Positions 1 through 8,740 of a stretch of 45,907 nt of DNA are shown one piece after another. This stretch comes from an uncultured Bacteroidales bacterium (GTDB taxonomy: Bacteria; Bacteroidota; Bacteroidia; Bacteroidales; UBA932). Where the stretch lies: positions 1 through 45,907 of the forward strand of contig CAMVGM010000016.1 of assembly GCA_947167015.1 (NCBI GenBank), in the 5' to 3' direction. Position 1 is the stretch's first letter; each line of letters begins with the position of its first letter. The notes under the pieces are model-generated. The model did not search any database, was not told the DNA's origin, and was given only the letters and a program-made list of their open reading frames with translations. A program made the translations under genes and the position numbers.

Positions 1-587
1 ACCTCGTTCATCTCGCCTTCGACCATCATGATGTTCTCCTCGGTGGCGGCGACCATCAGGTCCAGGTCGGCGCGGGCACCGTCGGCGAAGCCGGGATTGA
101 TCACGAACTTTCCGTCGATGCGGGCGACGCGGACCTCGGAAACCGGACCGCCGAAGGGCAGGTCGGAGGTGGCGAGGGCGGCGGAGGCGGCCAGGCCGGC
201 GAGGGCGTCGGGCTGGATGTCCTTCTCCGCGGAGATGAGCATGATGTTCACGAAGACCTCGAGATGGAAGTCATCCGGCCAAAGCGGACGGATCGGACGG
301 TCCACCAGGCGGGCGATGAGCACCTCGTAATCGGAGGGACGGCTCTCGCGCTTGAGGAAACCGCCGGGGAAACGGCCGGCAGAATAATACTTTTCACGAT
401 AATCTACGGTGAGGGGCATGAAGTCGGTTCCCTCCTTGACTTCCTTCGCGCAGGTGACGGTGGCGAGCAGCATCGTGCCTCCCATCTTCACCACCGCGGA
501 ACCGGCGGCCTGCTTGGCCAGTTTGCCGGTCTCGATCTCGATTACCCGACCGTCGGGCAATTCGATCTTCTTGTTGATGATGTTCAT
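1..587 (-). CDS. pnp: Polyribonucleotide nucleotidyltransferase (PNPase), N-terminal part
   Basis: PNPase is a cytoplasmic 3'-5' phosphorolytic exoribonuclease that degrades mRNA. The gene runs off the left edge; about 195 codons are present, covering the first RNase PH domain. The minus-strand reading begins [19 protein letters not shown] and continues through hallmark PNPase stretches such as [32 protein letters not shown], and [12 protein letters not shown]. The start at 585-587 follows an A-rich leader and no Shine-Dalgarno, as is usual in Bacteroidota. It lies downstream of rpsO, the classic rpsO-pnp order, but a terminator and a dispersed repeat separate the two. I saw no clear promoter for pnp alone, so expression may depend on readthrough. 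The catalytic second RNase PH domain, KH and S1 domains lie outside the window. Confidence 0.97.
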   Translation of the reverse strand, partial: MNIINKKIELPDGRVIEIETGKLAKQAAGSAVVKMGGTMLLATVTCAKEVKEGTDFMPLTVDYREKYYSAGRFPGGFLKRESRPSDYEVLIARLVDRPIRPLWPDDFHLEVFVNIMLISAEKDIQPDALAGLAASAALATSDLPFGGPVSEVRVARIDGKFVINPGFADGARADLDLMVAATEENIMMVEGEMNE

Positions 588-640
588 TTGTTTTACTTCT
601 GTTACGTCTTTACGTCTTCTATCGTCGATCCTTGCTTCCT

Positions 641-668
641 GTCATTCCGAGCGGAGCGAAGGAATCTC
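641..668. repeat. Dispersed CATTCCGAGC-type repeat
   Basis: The spacer between rpsO and pnp contains GTCATTCCGAGCGGAGCG followed by AAGGAATCTC. This imperfect palindrome (ATTCC...GGAAT) resembles a short repeat recalled from intergenic regions of many bacterial genomes. No second copy was seen in this window, so its status as a genome-wide repeat is known only by resemblance. Confidence 0.5.
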
Positions 669-677
669 TTTTCATCG

Positions 678-719
678 AAAAAGGGGGAGAGACCCTGCCT
701 TGCATAGATCTCTGCCCCC
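678..719 (-). terminator. Rho-independent terminator downstream of rpsO
   Basis: Read on the minus strand, GGGGGCAGAGA (709-719) pairs with TCTCTCCCCC (683-692), with one bulged C, and TTTTT (678-682) follows. The stem plus U-tract starts about 20 bases past the rpsO stop, as expected for an intrinsic terminator. It should reduce readthrough into pnp. Confidence 0.75.
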
Positions 720-739
720 GCATTTTCCTATTCCGGAAC

Positions 740-1015
740 TTATCGACGGAGACCCAGCTCCTTGATAAGCGCCCTGTATCTCTCGATGTCCACCTTCTGA
801 AGGTAGTTCAGAAGCTGACGACGCTTACTGACCAGGCGGAGAAGGGAACGACGGGTAACCACGTCCTTCTTGTTCTTCTTCACGTGCTCGGTAAGGTGAG
901 CGATACGGTAGGAAAATAAAGCAACCTGACTCTCAGGAGAGCCGGTGTCCTTATTGGACTTCCCGTACTTCGCGAAAATCTCTTGCTTCTTCTCAGGCAT
1001 CAGATATTCAGCCAT
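740..1015 (-). CDS. rpsO: 30S ribosomal protein S15
   Basis: S15 is a primary 16S rRNA-binding protein of the small ribosomal subunit. The 91-residue product is full length and carries the family signature, including [14 protein letters not shown] near residues 25-38, [11 protein letters not shown], and the [18 protein letters not shown] stretch in the middle. It starts [14 protein letters not shown] and ends KELGLRR. The gene precedes pnp on the same strand, a widely conserved order. Its promoter at 1076-1106 is the clearest in the window, and a terminator follows the stop. Confidence 0.99.
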   Translation of the reverse strand: MAEYLMPEKKQEIFAKYGKSNKDTGSPESQVALFSYRIAHLTEHVKKNKKDVVTRRSLLRLVSKRRQLLNYLQKVDIERYRALIKELGLRR

Positions 1016-1075
1016 CTCAGCAAAAAAATATAAGGGTTAATACAATCACTCTCTCCCACTGCGGGAAAAAGCGTG

Positions 1076-1106
1076 CAAATTTAGGCATTTTTTGCAATAA
1101 ACCAAA
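1076..1106 (-). promoter_or_regulatory. Canonical Bacteroidota promoter of rpsO
   Basis: On the minus strand, TTTG (1103-1106) is followed after exactly 19 bases by TAAATTTG (1076-1083), matching the -33 TTTG and -7 TAnnTTTG consensus. Transcription would begin near 1071, giving a leader of roughly 55 bases before the rpsO ATG. This site supports assigning the window to Bacteroidota. Confidence 0.8.
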
Positions 1107-1161
1107 AAGTTATGTTTTTTTCCGCCGGCAGGCAGTGTTTTTGTCCCGACGCCGTTATCTA

Positions 1162-1192
1162 TTTGGTCTTGTCCGCATTATTATTATATTTG
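1162..1192 (+). promoter_or_regulatory. Canonical Bacteroidota promoter of the 1198-7554 operon
   Basis: TTTG (1162-1165) is followed after 19 bases by TATATTTG (1185-1192), a full match to the Bacteroidota consensus. The ATG of the first gene lies at 1198, only five bases beyond the -7 box, so the transcript may be leaderless or nearly so. Confidence 0.7.
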
Positions 1193-1197
1193 TGACG

Positions 1198-1929
1198 ATG
1201 AAAAAAGCCGTTATAATAGCCATCAGCAGCGTTTTCGCACTGCTTGCGGGCATCCAGCCCGCCCGGGCGCAGGTCCCGCCCGAACTGGAAATCTACCAGC
1301 AGAAAGCCGGCGACCGCTCCATCCTCTACCGCGGGAAACAGGGTGCGAGATACAACGTGCTCGCGAACGGGCATCCGTACTGGTCCACGACCGACTTCCA
1401 GTCCGGCGACGTTCTCTTCGAGGGTAACCTGTACCCAAACGTATCCCTCAACATCGACGCCCTGGCGCAGCGCGTCCTCGTGCAGCTGGCGAACGGCCCT
1501 TTCGCCGTCGCGCTCACCCCGGACCTGACCCCGTCGTTCACGATGGGCGGGAGCCGTTTCGTGGGCATCGGACCGGGCGGAAGCCTGCCCGAAGGCTTCT
1601 ATGAGGTATTCGGAGAAGGCCCGGAACAGGTGTACAAGCAAGTCACCAAGATGATGAACTCCAACACCCAGAACGTCAACGGCGACACCATCGGCTATTA
1701 CGACGAGAACTACCGCAACGACGTGACCCGGCATTTCGCCATCCACAAATCCTATTATTTCCGTGACGCCGAAGGCAACTTCACGCGTTTCAAGAGCCGG
1801 GGCGCGCTCATCCGCAAGTTCCCGGAGCGCAAGAAGCAGATCCGCCAGGCCGTCAACGCCTTCCGCCAGCATTCGGACCTGGATTTCGACGGTTTCTGCA
1901 AGCTGGTCCTCAACACCGTCTCCCAATGA
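1198..1929 (+). CDS. Secreted protein of unknown function
   Basis: I do not recognise a family for this 243-residue protein. It starts MKKAVIIAISSVFALLAG with a signal peptide that probably ends after ARAQ near residue 25, so it should be exported. An in-frame upstream ATG at 1135 exists, but the signal peptide and promoter favour 1198. The body has stretches such as YRGKQGARYNVLANGHPYW and ends in a basic helical tail (KFPERKKQIRQAVNAFR). Its stop overlaps the next start as ATGA, so it is translationally coupled to the TonB-dependent receptor. It may be a small accessory protein of that uptake system, but this rests on position alone. Confidence 0.85.
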   Translation: MKKAVIIAISSVFALLAGIQPARAQVPPELEIYQQKAGDRSILYRGKQGARYNVLANGHPYWSTTDFQSGDVLFEGNLYPNVSLNIDALAQRVLVQLANGPFAVALTPDLTPSFTMGGSRFVGIGPGGSLPEGFYEVFGEGPEQVYKQVTKMMNSNTQNVNGDTIGYYDENYRNDVTRHFAIHKSYYFRDAEGNFTRFKSRGALIRKFPERKKQIRQAVNAFRQHSDLDFDGFCKLVLNTVSQ

Positions 1930-4586
1930 AAAGGATCCCCTGCATCCTCCTCCTGCTGGCCGCCATCCTGGCCGGCGGCGAACTGTACGCGCAGGACCTC
2001 GTGGAGGTCAAGCGCGTGGAACTGGATTCGCTCGTCCGCTTCCTCCGCAAGGAATTCCAACCCGACATCTACTATGTCAAGGATGCCGCGGAACAGTCCA
2101 CCTTCAGCGTAAGCGCACCCCGCGCGCAATTCCTGGAAGCCGCTTTCGACGCCCTGCGGGAAAAGGGCTACGTGGTCAGCAGCTACGGCAGTTCCCGCTT
2201 CATCCTGCACAGCAAGTCCGTCTTCACCTCCCTGCCCTCCGGCTACTTCGATGACGGGAAGACCTCCCACCTGGTCAACGACAGCGGGCTGCAGCAATAC
2301 CTCGCCGAGCAGAGCGCCATCGTGACTTTCCAGAACAAGATCTACGAGATCGGCGAGAGCAACGCCGGCCGCCGCGGCAAGGTCTATGTCAGCGGCCACG
2401 TACGCGACATCTCCAGCGGGGAACCGCTCACCGGCGTGTCCGTCTATGACGAGAAGACCGGCGCCTACGCCGTCACCGACGCCGCCGGCTTCTACCGCGT
2501 GGCGCTGCCCGTCGGAGACAACCAGCTGAACCTCAGCGGCTACTCCCTCGACGACATGCACCTCAACCTCAGGGTCTGGGACGACGGCGTGCTGGACGTC
2601 GTGATGAAGGAAAAGGTCCTGGCGCTGACCGGAGCGGTGATCTCCGCCGACGCCGTGTCCCACCACCGCGACGCCAAGATGGGCATCGAGCGCGTCCGGA
2701 TGGAAGTGATCAACAAGATCCCGAGCGCCTTCGGCGAAGGCGACATCATCAAGGCCGTCCTCACCCTGCCGGGCGTGAAGTCCGTGGGCGAGGCCTCCAG
2801 CGGCTTCAACGTCCGCGGCGGCTCCACCGACCAGAACCTCGTCCTGTTCAACGACGGCACCATCTACAACCCCACGCACCTGTTCGGCATCTTCTCGGCC
2901 TTCAACCCCGACATCGTCAGCGAGGTGGAACTGTACAAGAGCAGCATCCCCGCCGAGTTCGGCGGCCGCATCTCGTCGGTGCTCGACGTGCGCACCCGCG
3001 AGGGCAACGCCAACAAGGTCGCCGGTTCGCTGGGCCTCGGCCTGCTGACCAGCCGCCTCCACCTCGAAGGCCCCCTCGTCAAAGGCAAGACCACCTTCAT
3101 CGTGGGCGGCCGCACCACCTATTCCAACTGGCTGATGAAACTGCTCCCGCAGACCAGCGAATACGCCGGCGGCAAAGCCTCCTTCAGCGACGTGAACGCC
3201 TCCGTCACGCACAAGGTCGATGACGCCAACACCCTCCAGGCCTTCATCTACTGGTCCCGGGACGGCTTCGAGTTCTCGCGCGACCCGGCCTTCCGCTATT
3301 CCAACCTCAACGGCTCGCTGAAATGGCGCAGCCGCCTGGGCAGCCGGCTCAACCTCACCGCCGTGGCCGGCTACGACCGCTACGGCGCGCGCCTGGAAAA
3401 CAGCCTGGGCAAGAACCAGATGTCCGGATACAGCGTCGATACGCAGATCAACCAGGGCTTCGCCAAACTGAATTTCCGCTACGCCGCGACGGACGCCCAC
3501 GACCTATCGTTCGGACTCAACGCCACCTATTACAACCTGCAGCCCGGCGCCATGGCCCCGCTCTACGAGGGCGAGTCGCTGGTCAGGACCTGGGCGCTCG
3601 ACCGGCAGCATGCCGTGGAGCCCGCCCTGTACGCCAGCGACAGCTGGACCCTGAACTCAAAGCTGACTCTCGAAGGCGGCATCCGCCTGAGCGGCCTGCT
3701 GGCCCTGCATCCCGCCAAGTTCTACCTGACCCCCGAGTTCCGCCTGTCCGGCAAGTATTCCTTCCTCGACAACCTCTCGGTCAAGGCCGGCTTCAATACG
3801 ATGAGCCAGCACATCCACCTCATCTCGAACACCTCCTCCATCTCCCCGATCGACACCTGGCAGCTGTCCACCGACCGCATCCGGCCGCAGACCGGCTGGC
3901 AGGCCGCCAGCGGCATCTACTGGTCCGTCGCGGACGGCAGCATCGACCTCACGCTCGAGGCCTACTACAAGCGCACCGCGCACCAGCTCGACTACAAGTC
4001 CGGCGCCACCACCCTGATGAACCCCCACCTGGCCGACGACCTCGTCGAGACCTACGGCAAGGCCTACGGCGTGGAGCTGATGGCCAAGAAGACCTCCGGC
4101 AAGCTCACCGGCTGGGTTTCCTACACCTACTCCCGCTCCCTGCTCCGCGAGATGATGGACCGCGGCGTGGAGACCATCAACGGCGGCGCCTGGTACAACG
4201 CCCCGCACGACAAGCCGCACGAGGTGAAACTGGTGAGCAACTACAAGTTCACGCACCGCTATTCCATCTCGGCCAACCTGGACTATGCGACCGGGCGGCC
4301 CGTCACCCTGCCTATCGGCTCCTTCATCTACGGCGGCGGCTGGCGTCTCGCCTACTCGCAGCGCAATACCTTCCGCATCCCGGACTATTTCCGCCTGGAC
4401 CTGGCGCTCAACATCGACCCGGGCCACTATCTCCGGCAGTTCTCGCACATGTCCTTCACCATCGGCGTCTATAACGTGACCGCCCGGAAGAACGCCTACT
4501 CCGTATTCTTCAACGGAACCGAAAGCTACATGCTCTCGGTCTTCGCCTACCCCATCCCCTATATCAACCTCAACCTGAAGTTCTGA
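1926..4586 (+). CDS. TonB-dependent outer-membrane receptor with STN-like and carboxypeptidase-regulatory domains
   Basis: This 886-residue protein should be an outer-membrane transporter energised by TonB. It begins with a signal peptide (MKRIPCILLLLAAILAGG). A short STN-like region follows at about 25-105, then a carboxypeptidase-regulatory beta-sandwich at about 150-235 (VYVSGHVRDISSGEPLTGVS). A plug domain lies at about 250-360 (SGFNVRGGSTDQNLVLFNDG), and the rest is a long beta-barrel ending in aromatic/hydrophobic residues (YINLNLKF). It lacks the SusC signature. The next gene encodes a DUF4249 lipoprotein, a common partner of this receptor type. Start and stop overlap both neighbours (ATGA and TGATG), so the genes are cotranslated. 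The substrate cannot be told from the sequence. Confidence 0.93.
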   Translation: MKRIPCILLLLAAILAGGELYAQDLVEVKRVELDSLVRFLRKEFQPDIYYVKDAAEQSTFSVSAPRAQFLEAAFDALREKGYVVSSYGSSRFILHSKSVFTSLPSGYFDDGKTSHLVNDSGLQQYLAEQSAIVTFQNKIYEIGESNAGRRGKVYVSGHVRDISSGEPLTGVSVYDEKTGAYAVTDAAGFYRVALPVGDNQLNLSGYSLDDMHLNLRVWDDGVLDVVMKEKVLALTGAVISADAVSHHRDAKMGIERVRMEVINKIPSAFGEGDIIKAVLTLPGVKSVGEASSGFNVRGGSTDQNLVLFNDGTIYNPTHLFGIFSAFNPDIVSEVELYKSSIPAEFGGRISSVLDVRTREGNANKVAGSLGLGLLTSRLHLEGPLVKGKTTFIVGGRTTYSNWLMKLLPQTSEYAGGKASFSDVNASVTHKVDDANTLQAFIYWSRDGFEFSRDPAFRYSNLNGSLKWRSRLGSRLNLTAVAGYDRYGARLENSLGKNQMSGYSVDTQINQGFAKLNFRYAATDAHDLSFGLNATYYNLQPGAMAPLYEGESLVRTWALDRQHAVEPALYASDSWTLNSKLTLEGGIRLSGLLALHPAKFYLTPEFRLSGKYSFLDNLSVKAGFNTMSQHIHLISNTSSISPIDTWQLSTDRIRPQTGWQAASGIYWSVADGSIDLTLEAYYKRTAHQLDYKSGATTLMNPHLADDLVETYGKAYGVELMAKKTSGKLTGWVSYTYSRSLLREMMDRGVETINGGAWYNAPHDKPHEVKLVSNYKFTHRYSISANLDYATGRPVTLPIGSFIYGGGWRLAYSQRNTFRIPDYFRLDLALNIDPGHYLRQFSHMSFTIGVYNVTARKNAYSVFFNGTESYMLSVFAYPIPYINLNLKF

Positions 4587-5860
4587 TGGCCACGAAATAT
4601 CTTCTCCGCACCGCGGCCTTCGCCGCACTGCTGCTCGCCGCGAGCGCCTGCATCTATCCCTACGAGGTCGATATCAAACAGGGCAACTCCTACCCCCTCG
4701 TCGTCGAGGGAGACATCCATATCGGAAGCACCACCATCCTGAGCCTGAGCCACGTCCGGCCTTTCCACGACGAAGAATACGCCTATACGCCCATCGTGGC
4801 GCGCGGATACATCGAAGGCGAGGACGGCACCCGGGTGGATGGCGTCAGCCCTTATGCGGACCCGGTCGATCCGGGATATCCCGGCGGCGGATACATCGCC
4901 AGCGGGTACGGGTACGCTTCTTCGTACTATCCCGGCTACGGTTCCGGCGCTCCCACGCTGATCTTCGACACCGGCTCCCTGCGGGGAGACCAGCGTTACC
5001 GCCTGCATTTCGAGACGGTCAGGCCCTATGTCAACACCTACGAATCGGATTGGCTGGAACCTTGTCCCGCCCCCACGATCGACGAGCTCAGCTACAGCAA
5101 GAACGACGAGTTCGAGGAACTGTGGATCGGCCTGAGCATGCACTGCCACGGCTCCCACTATTTCCGCTGGACCTTCTCGGAAAACTGGGAATACCACAGT
5201 GACCTCTACACCGACCTCAAGTATGTCCCGGAGGAAAGGAGGATCGGGCATTATTACGAGTACGGGGAACACAACCTGTATTACTGCTGGAACTCCGCAT
5301 CTTCCAGCAAGATCAACATCTTCTCCACCGTCAACCAGATCGAGGACCGCTTCGAGAAGCTTTCCTTCCACACCATCCCGCTGTCGGACCAGCGCCTGCA
5401 GGTATTGTACCGCATCCGGGTCCGGCTGGAAGCGATGAGCGAGAACGCCTACAACTACTGGGTCAACATCCAGCAGAACTCCGAGGAGCAGGGATCCATC
5501 TTCGCCCCCACCCCGAGCGAGATGGCCAGCAACGTCCACTGTATCTCGGATCCCGCCGTCCAGGTGATGGGCTACCTGAACGCCGCCGTCCAGGCAGATG
5601 CCGAGATGTATTACGACAATGCCCAGAACCAGTTTTACAAGCCGGGCAGGCCCCGCAACCGGGACGACCACCAGGTTACGAACACGCCCGACTCGCTGGC
5701 CTACTGGTATCACCTCGGATACCTCCCCTACCAAGAGATTTACGAAGCCCCCTCCGAAACGCCGAGCCACCACATGTGGGCGCTGAGCAGCTGCATCGAC
5801 TGCCGGAGACTGGGCGGTTCCAAGACCAAGCCGGATGGCTGGCCCGACACGCATAACTGA
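4586..5860 (+). CDS. DUF4249-type lipoprotein
   Basis: The 424-residue product starts MATKYLLRTAAFAALLLAA and has a lipobox ending at Cys22 (AASAC), followed by the typical DUF4249 opening with PYEVDIKQGNSYPLVVEGD. Such lipoproteins are generally encoded beside a TonB-dependent receptor and are thought to act with it at the cell surface; their ligand is unknown. The segment at about 90-120 is rich in Gly, Tyr and Pro and looks disordered. The ATG overlaps the receptor's stop, so the two are coupled. The DUF4249 assignment rests on the N-terminal motif and the gene pair, not on a profile search. Confidence 0.85.
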   Translation: MATKYLLRTAAFAALLLAASACIYPYEVDIKQGNSYPLVVEGDIHIGSTTILSLSHVRPFHDEEYAYTPIVARGYIEGEDGTRVDGVSPYADPVDPGYPGGGYIASGYGYASSYYPGYGSGAPTLIFDTGSLRGDQRYRLHFETVRPYVNTYESDWLEPCPAPTIDELSYSKNDEFEELWIGLSMHCHGSHYFRWTFSENWEYHSDLYTDLKYVPEERRIGHYYEYGEHNLYYCWNSASSSKINIFSTVNQIEDRFEKLSFHTIPLSDQRLQVLYRIRVRLEAMSENAYNYWVNIQQNSEEQGSIFAPTPSEMASNVHCISDPAVQVMGYLNAAVQADAEMYYDNAQNQFYKPGRPRNRDDHQVTNTPDSLAYWYHLGYLPYQEIYEAPSETPSHHMWALSSCIDCRRLGGSKTKPDGWPDTHN

Positions 5861-5868
5861 TCCTGCGT

Positions 5869-7554
5869 ATGAAAAAGATCCTGATATTCCTGTCTTGCCT
5901 GTTCGTTTCCCTGCTTACCGTGCAGGGAGCGGAACGGCTGCGCGAACGCGTCTATATTTCGACCGACCGGGACGTTTACGTGGCGGGCGACGCCGTCTGG
6001 CTGTCCGCCTGGTGCCTGGATGCAGGGACCGGCCGGCTTTCCGGTTTCAGCAAGACGGCCTACGTCGAGGTCCACTCCCCCACGGGAATGGTCCAGACCG
6101 CCAAGATCGCCCTGAACGGCGGCCGGGGCGCGGGACGCCTGACCCTGCCCACCACCCTGCCCACCGGAAACTACCGGCTCTTCGCCTACACCCGGCTGGG
6201 TGCCTCTGAAGAGGGGTTCGACCCGGTTCCCGGTTCCAGGACGCTGTCGGTCTTCAACACCCTCAGCACCGAACGGACCGAAGGAGGCGTAGAACTCGTT
6301 CCGGAAGCGCCGCAGGCGCCTTCCGTCCCGTCTGCCGGTCAACTTTCCGTCCTGGCGGGGAACGCCGGTCCGTCCGGCTCCACCCGGATCATCCTGACCA
6401 ACAACGGGTCCGAGACGGTCAGCTTCAGCCTGAGCATCCGCCACGACGACGGCATCCCGGCACCGGCAGGCGCGCACGTCGCCGACTTCGTGCGCGGCAT
6501 CCGCAGCCTGCCCGCAGCCCGCGGCTTCGACGCCAGCGTGATCCCCGAATACGAGGGCGAGGTCATCCGGGCCCGCGTCACCGGGACCGATGCGGCCGGC
6601 GTGAGGGCCGTCCGGGACAAATACGCCTTTATCTCCTCGCCCGGAAGCGGCGAAGACCTCTACACCGAATCCATCGACGGCGAGGGCAACGCCCTGTTCT
6701 TCACCTCCAACATCTACGGCGACAAGGACATGTTCCTGGAAATCCAGGACCTCGACCGGAACAACATCTGCCACCTGGAACTGGTCAGTCCCTTCCTCGA
6801 CCTCCCGGCCGGGGAGCTCCCGTCCCTGCAGCTTTATAACGGATGGGGCCGTGCGCTGGAGCTGCGCGGCCTGGGCATGCAGCTGGAGAAGAATTTTGAC
6901 GCGGACACCCTCTACACCGCCCTGCCGGCCAGGGTGCACCGCATCTTCGACGAACGGGACTGCGTCCGCTACATCCTGGATGACTATACCCGCTTCCCGC
7001 TGATGGAAGAACTGTTCATCGAGTTCATCCCGGAACTCCGCGTCCGGCGCGTCAACGGCAAGCGGGAGCTTCAGATCCACATCTCCGACCACCTCGGCGG
7101 CTTTTACTTCCAGAGCGGTTACTCCCTTGTGCTGCTGGACGGCATCCCCGTGCTCGACCACGAGAAGCTCTTCGCCTACGACCCGCTGCTCGTGCACCAC
7201 ATCGACATCTATCCCGACGCCTATTTCCTCGGCATACGCAGTTTCTCCGGCGTGGTGAATTTCGTCACCTACAAGGGCACGCTCCCTTCGATGAAGTTCG
7301 AGGACAACGTGCGCGTGGTCGATTTCCAGGGCTGTTCCCTGCCGCTCGCCTACACCTGCCAGGGCGTCGGAAGCGACTATCCGGACTACCGCCAGACGAT
7401 CTACTGGCACCCCCTGCTGACCCTCGCCCCGGGCGAGAGCACCTCGGTGGAATGCAAAACGCCCGCCTACAGCGGACGTTTCGAAGTGTTTGCGGAGGGC
7501 TTGAGCGAAGCCGGAGAGGCCGTCGTCGCCCGCACTATGCTGGACGTTCGATAA
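5869..7554 (+). CDS. Secreted protein with MG2-like (macroglobulin) N-terminal domain
   Basis: This 561-residue protein has a signal peptide (MKKILIFLSCLFVSLLTVQG). A region at about 25-125 resembles the MG2 domain of alpha-2-macroglobulins (RVYISTDRDVYVAGDAVWLS and TLPTGNYRLFAYTR). Near the C-terminus there is a plug-like stretch (VLLDGIPVLDHEKLFAYDP and FSGVVNFVTYKG) reminiscent of TonB receptor plug segments, but no barrel follows. It begins eight bases after the DUF4249 gene and is the last gene of the operon. Similar proteins in Bacteroidota are annotated as hypothetical. A role as a periplasmic or surface accessory of the receptor is inference. Its last 20 bases overlap the convergent glycosyltransferase gene. 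Confidence 0.85.
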   Translation: MKKILIFLSCLFVSLLTVQGAERLRERVYISTDRDVYVAGDAVWLSAWCLDAGTGRLSGFSKTAYVEVHSPTGMVQTAKIALNGGRGAGRLTLPTTLPTGNYRLFAYTRLGASEEGFDPVPGSRTLSVFNTLSTERTEGGVELVPEAPQAPSVPSAGQLSVLAGNAGPSGSTRIILTNNGSETVSFSLSIRHDDGIPAPAGAHVADFVRGIRSLPAARGFDASVIPEYEGEVIRARVTGTDAAGVRAVRDKYAFISSPGSGEDLYTESIDGEGNALFFTSNIYGDKDMFLEIQDLDRNNICHLELVSPFLDLPAGELPSLQLYNGWGRALELRGLGMQLEKNFDADTLYTALPARVHRIFDERDCVRYILDDYTRFPLMEELFIEFIPELRVRRVNGKRELQIHISDHLGGFYFQSGYSLVLLDGIPVLDHEKLFAYDPLLVHHIDIYPDAYFLGIRSFSGVVNFVTYKGTLPSMKFEDNVRVVDFQGCSLPLAYTCQGVGSDYPDYRQTIYWHPLLTLAPGESTSVECKTPAYSGRFEVFAEGLSEAGEAVVARTMLDVR

Positions 7555-8737
7555 GCGGCAGGCCGCGGGAGCGCAGCAAGGCGTTGTAGCGGTCCAGGAC
7601 CTCTTCCACGCAGTCCTCCCAGGAGCGGACGATGCTCTTGGAAGCCTGCACCCCCACGCGGTGCACGCGCTCGGGGTCGTGGATCAGGCGGCGCAGCAGC
7701 TCCGCCATCTTATCGGGGTCATTCTCCACCAGGAAGCCGTTCTCGCCATCCTTCAGGATGGTGGCCGCCGTCGCACCCTCGGCCATCACGGCCGGGGTGT
7801 GCAGGGCCGCCGCCTCGCGCACCACGAGCGGCGCGTTGTCGTACAGCGACGGGAAGAGGAAGAGGTCGGAAGCGGCATAATAGTCTGTGATCACGGCACG
7901 GTCGGTGACCGATCCCACGAACGTGACCTTGCCGTCCAGGCCCTTCTCGCTCACCAGCGCCTTCATCTCGTCGGCGGCATAGCCGGTCCCCACGAAGAAC
8001 ATCCGGAACGGCACGTCCGGGATGCGGGCGAGCCCCTCGATGATCAGCCGCGGGTTCTTCTCCCAGATGTGCTGGCCCACGAACAGCAGCACGAACTCCT
8101 CCGGGGCGATGCCCAGCCGCCGGCGGGCTTCCACGAAATACTTTTCGGGATAGTCGGCCACCAGGTCGGACCCGTTGTCCATCACCTCCACGTGGCCCTT
8201 GTAGCCATATTCGCGGATCACGTCCACCACCGACTCCTGCGGCACCCACACCAGGTCGGCGCGTTCATAGAACTCGATGATCTGGTCGATGACCATATCC
8301 ACCGCCAGTTTGGGCAGCACGCGCGCGAAGTCATCGCGGTATTTCGAGTGGAAGGTCGCCACGACGGGGATTTTCTGGATCCGGGCGATGCGCATCGCCG
8401 CCATGCCGGAAGCAAAGGGGCAATGCGCGTGCAGGATCTTGAAGCGCGTCGTCGCGATCTTCGCCAGGAAGGTCGGGTCGATCTCCGCGATGCCCGTCAC
8501 ATACGGGCGGCGCATCGGCACCGGGACGGAGAAATAGTCGAACACCTTGAAATCGTGGACGCTATAGTCCGCTCCCGGGACGCTTGGCGTGACCACGCAC
8601 ACCCCGCCCACCTTCTTCTGCATCCAGTAGGCGTAGTTCTGCATGCAGACGGACACGCCGTCCATCACGGGCGGGAAAACGTCACAGAACAGGCCGACAT
8701 TGGCCTGTTCCGGAGAAAAAATCGTCGGTTTCGCCAT
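7535..8737 (-). CDS. Glycosyltransferase family 4
   Basis: The 400-residue protein has a two-Rossmann GT-B layout. The acceptor half opens with VGLFCDVFPPVMDGVSV and contains HAHCPFASG. The donor half has LLFVGQHIWEKNPRLIIEG and the nucleotide-sugar motif SLYDNAPLVVREAAALHTPA, with the usual spaced acidic residues. GT4 enzymes transfer a sugar from an NDP-sugar with retention, often to lipids or cell-surface glycans. There is no signal peptide, so it acts in the cytoplasm or at the inner face of the membrane. It starts three bases after the stop of the EF-hand membrane protein gene, forming a two-gene operon. The acceptor is unknown; a membrane glycolipid is possible. The 3' end overlaps the convergent gene by 20 bases. 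Confidence 0.9.
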   Translation of the reverse strand: MAKPTIFSPEQANVGLFCDVFPPVMDGVSVCMQNYAYWMQKKVGGVCVVTPSVPGADYSVHDFKVFDYFSVPVPMRRPYVTGIAEIDPTFLAKIATTRFKILHAHCPFASGMAAMRIARIQKIPVVATFHSKYRDDFARVLPKLAVDMVIDQIIEFYERADLVWVPQESVVDVIREYGYKGHVEVMDNGSDLVADYPEKYFVEARRRLGIAPEEFVLLFVGQHIWEKNPRLIIEGLARIPDVPFRMFFVGTGYAADEMKALVSEKGLDGKVTFVGSVTDRAVITDYYAASDLFLFPSLYDNAPLVVREAAALHTPAVMAEGATAATILKDGENGFLVENDPDKMAELLRRLIHDPERVHRVGVQASKSIVRSWEDCVEEVLDRYNALLRSRGLPLIERPA

Positions 8738-8740
8738 CGG

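Noticed and set aside
1755..3500. Minus-strand open frame of 581 codons
   Set aside because: It is antisense to the TonB-dependent receptor; its composition is a mirror of GC-rich codons and shows no domain.
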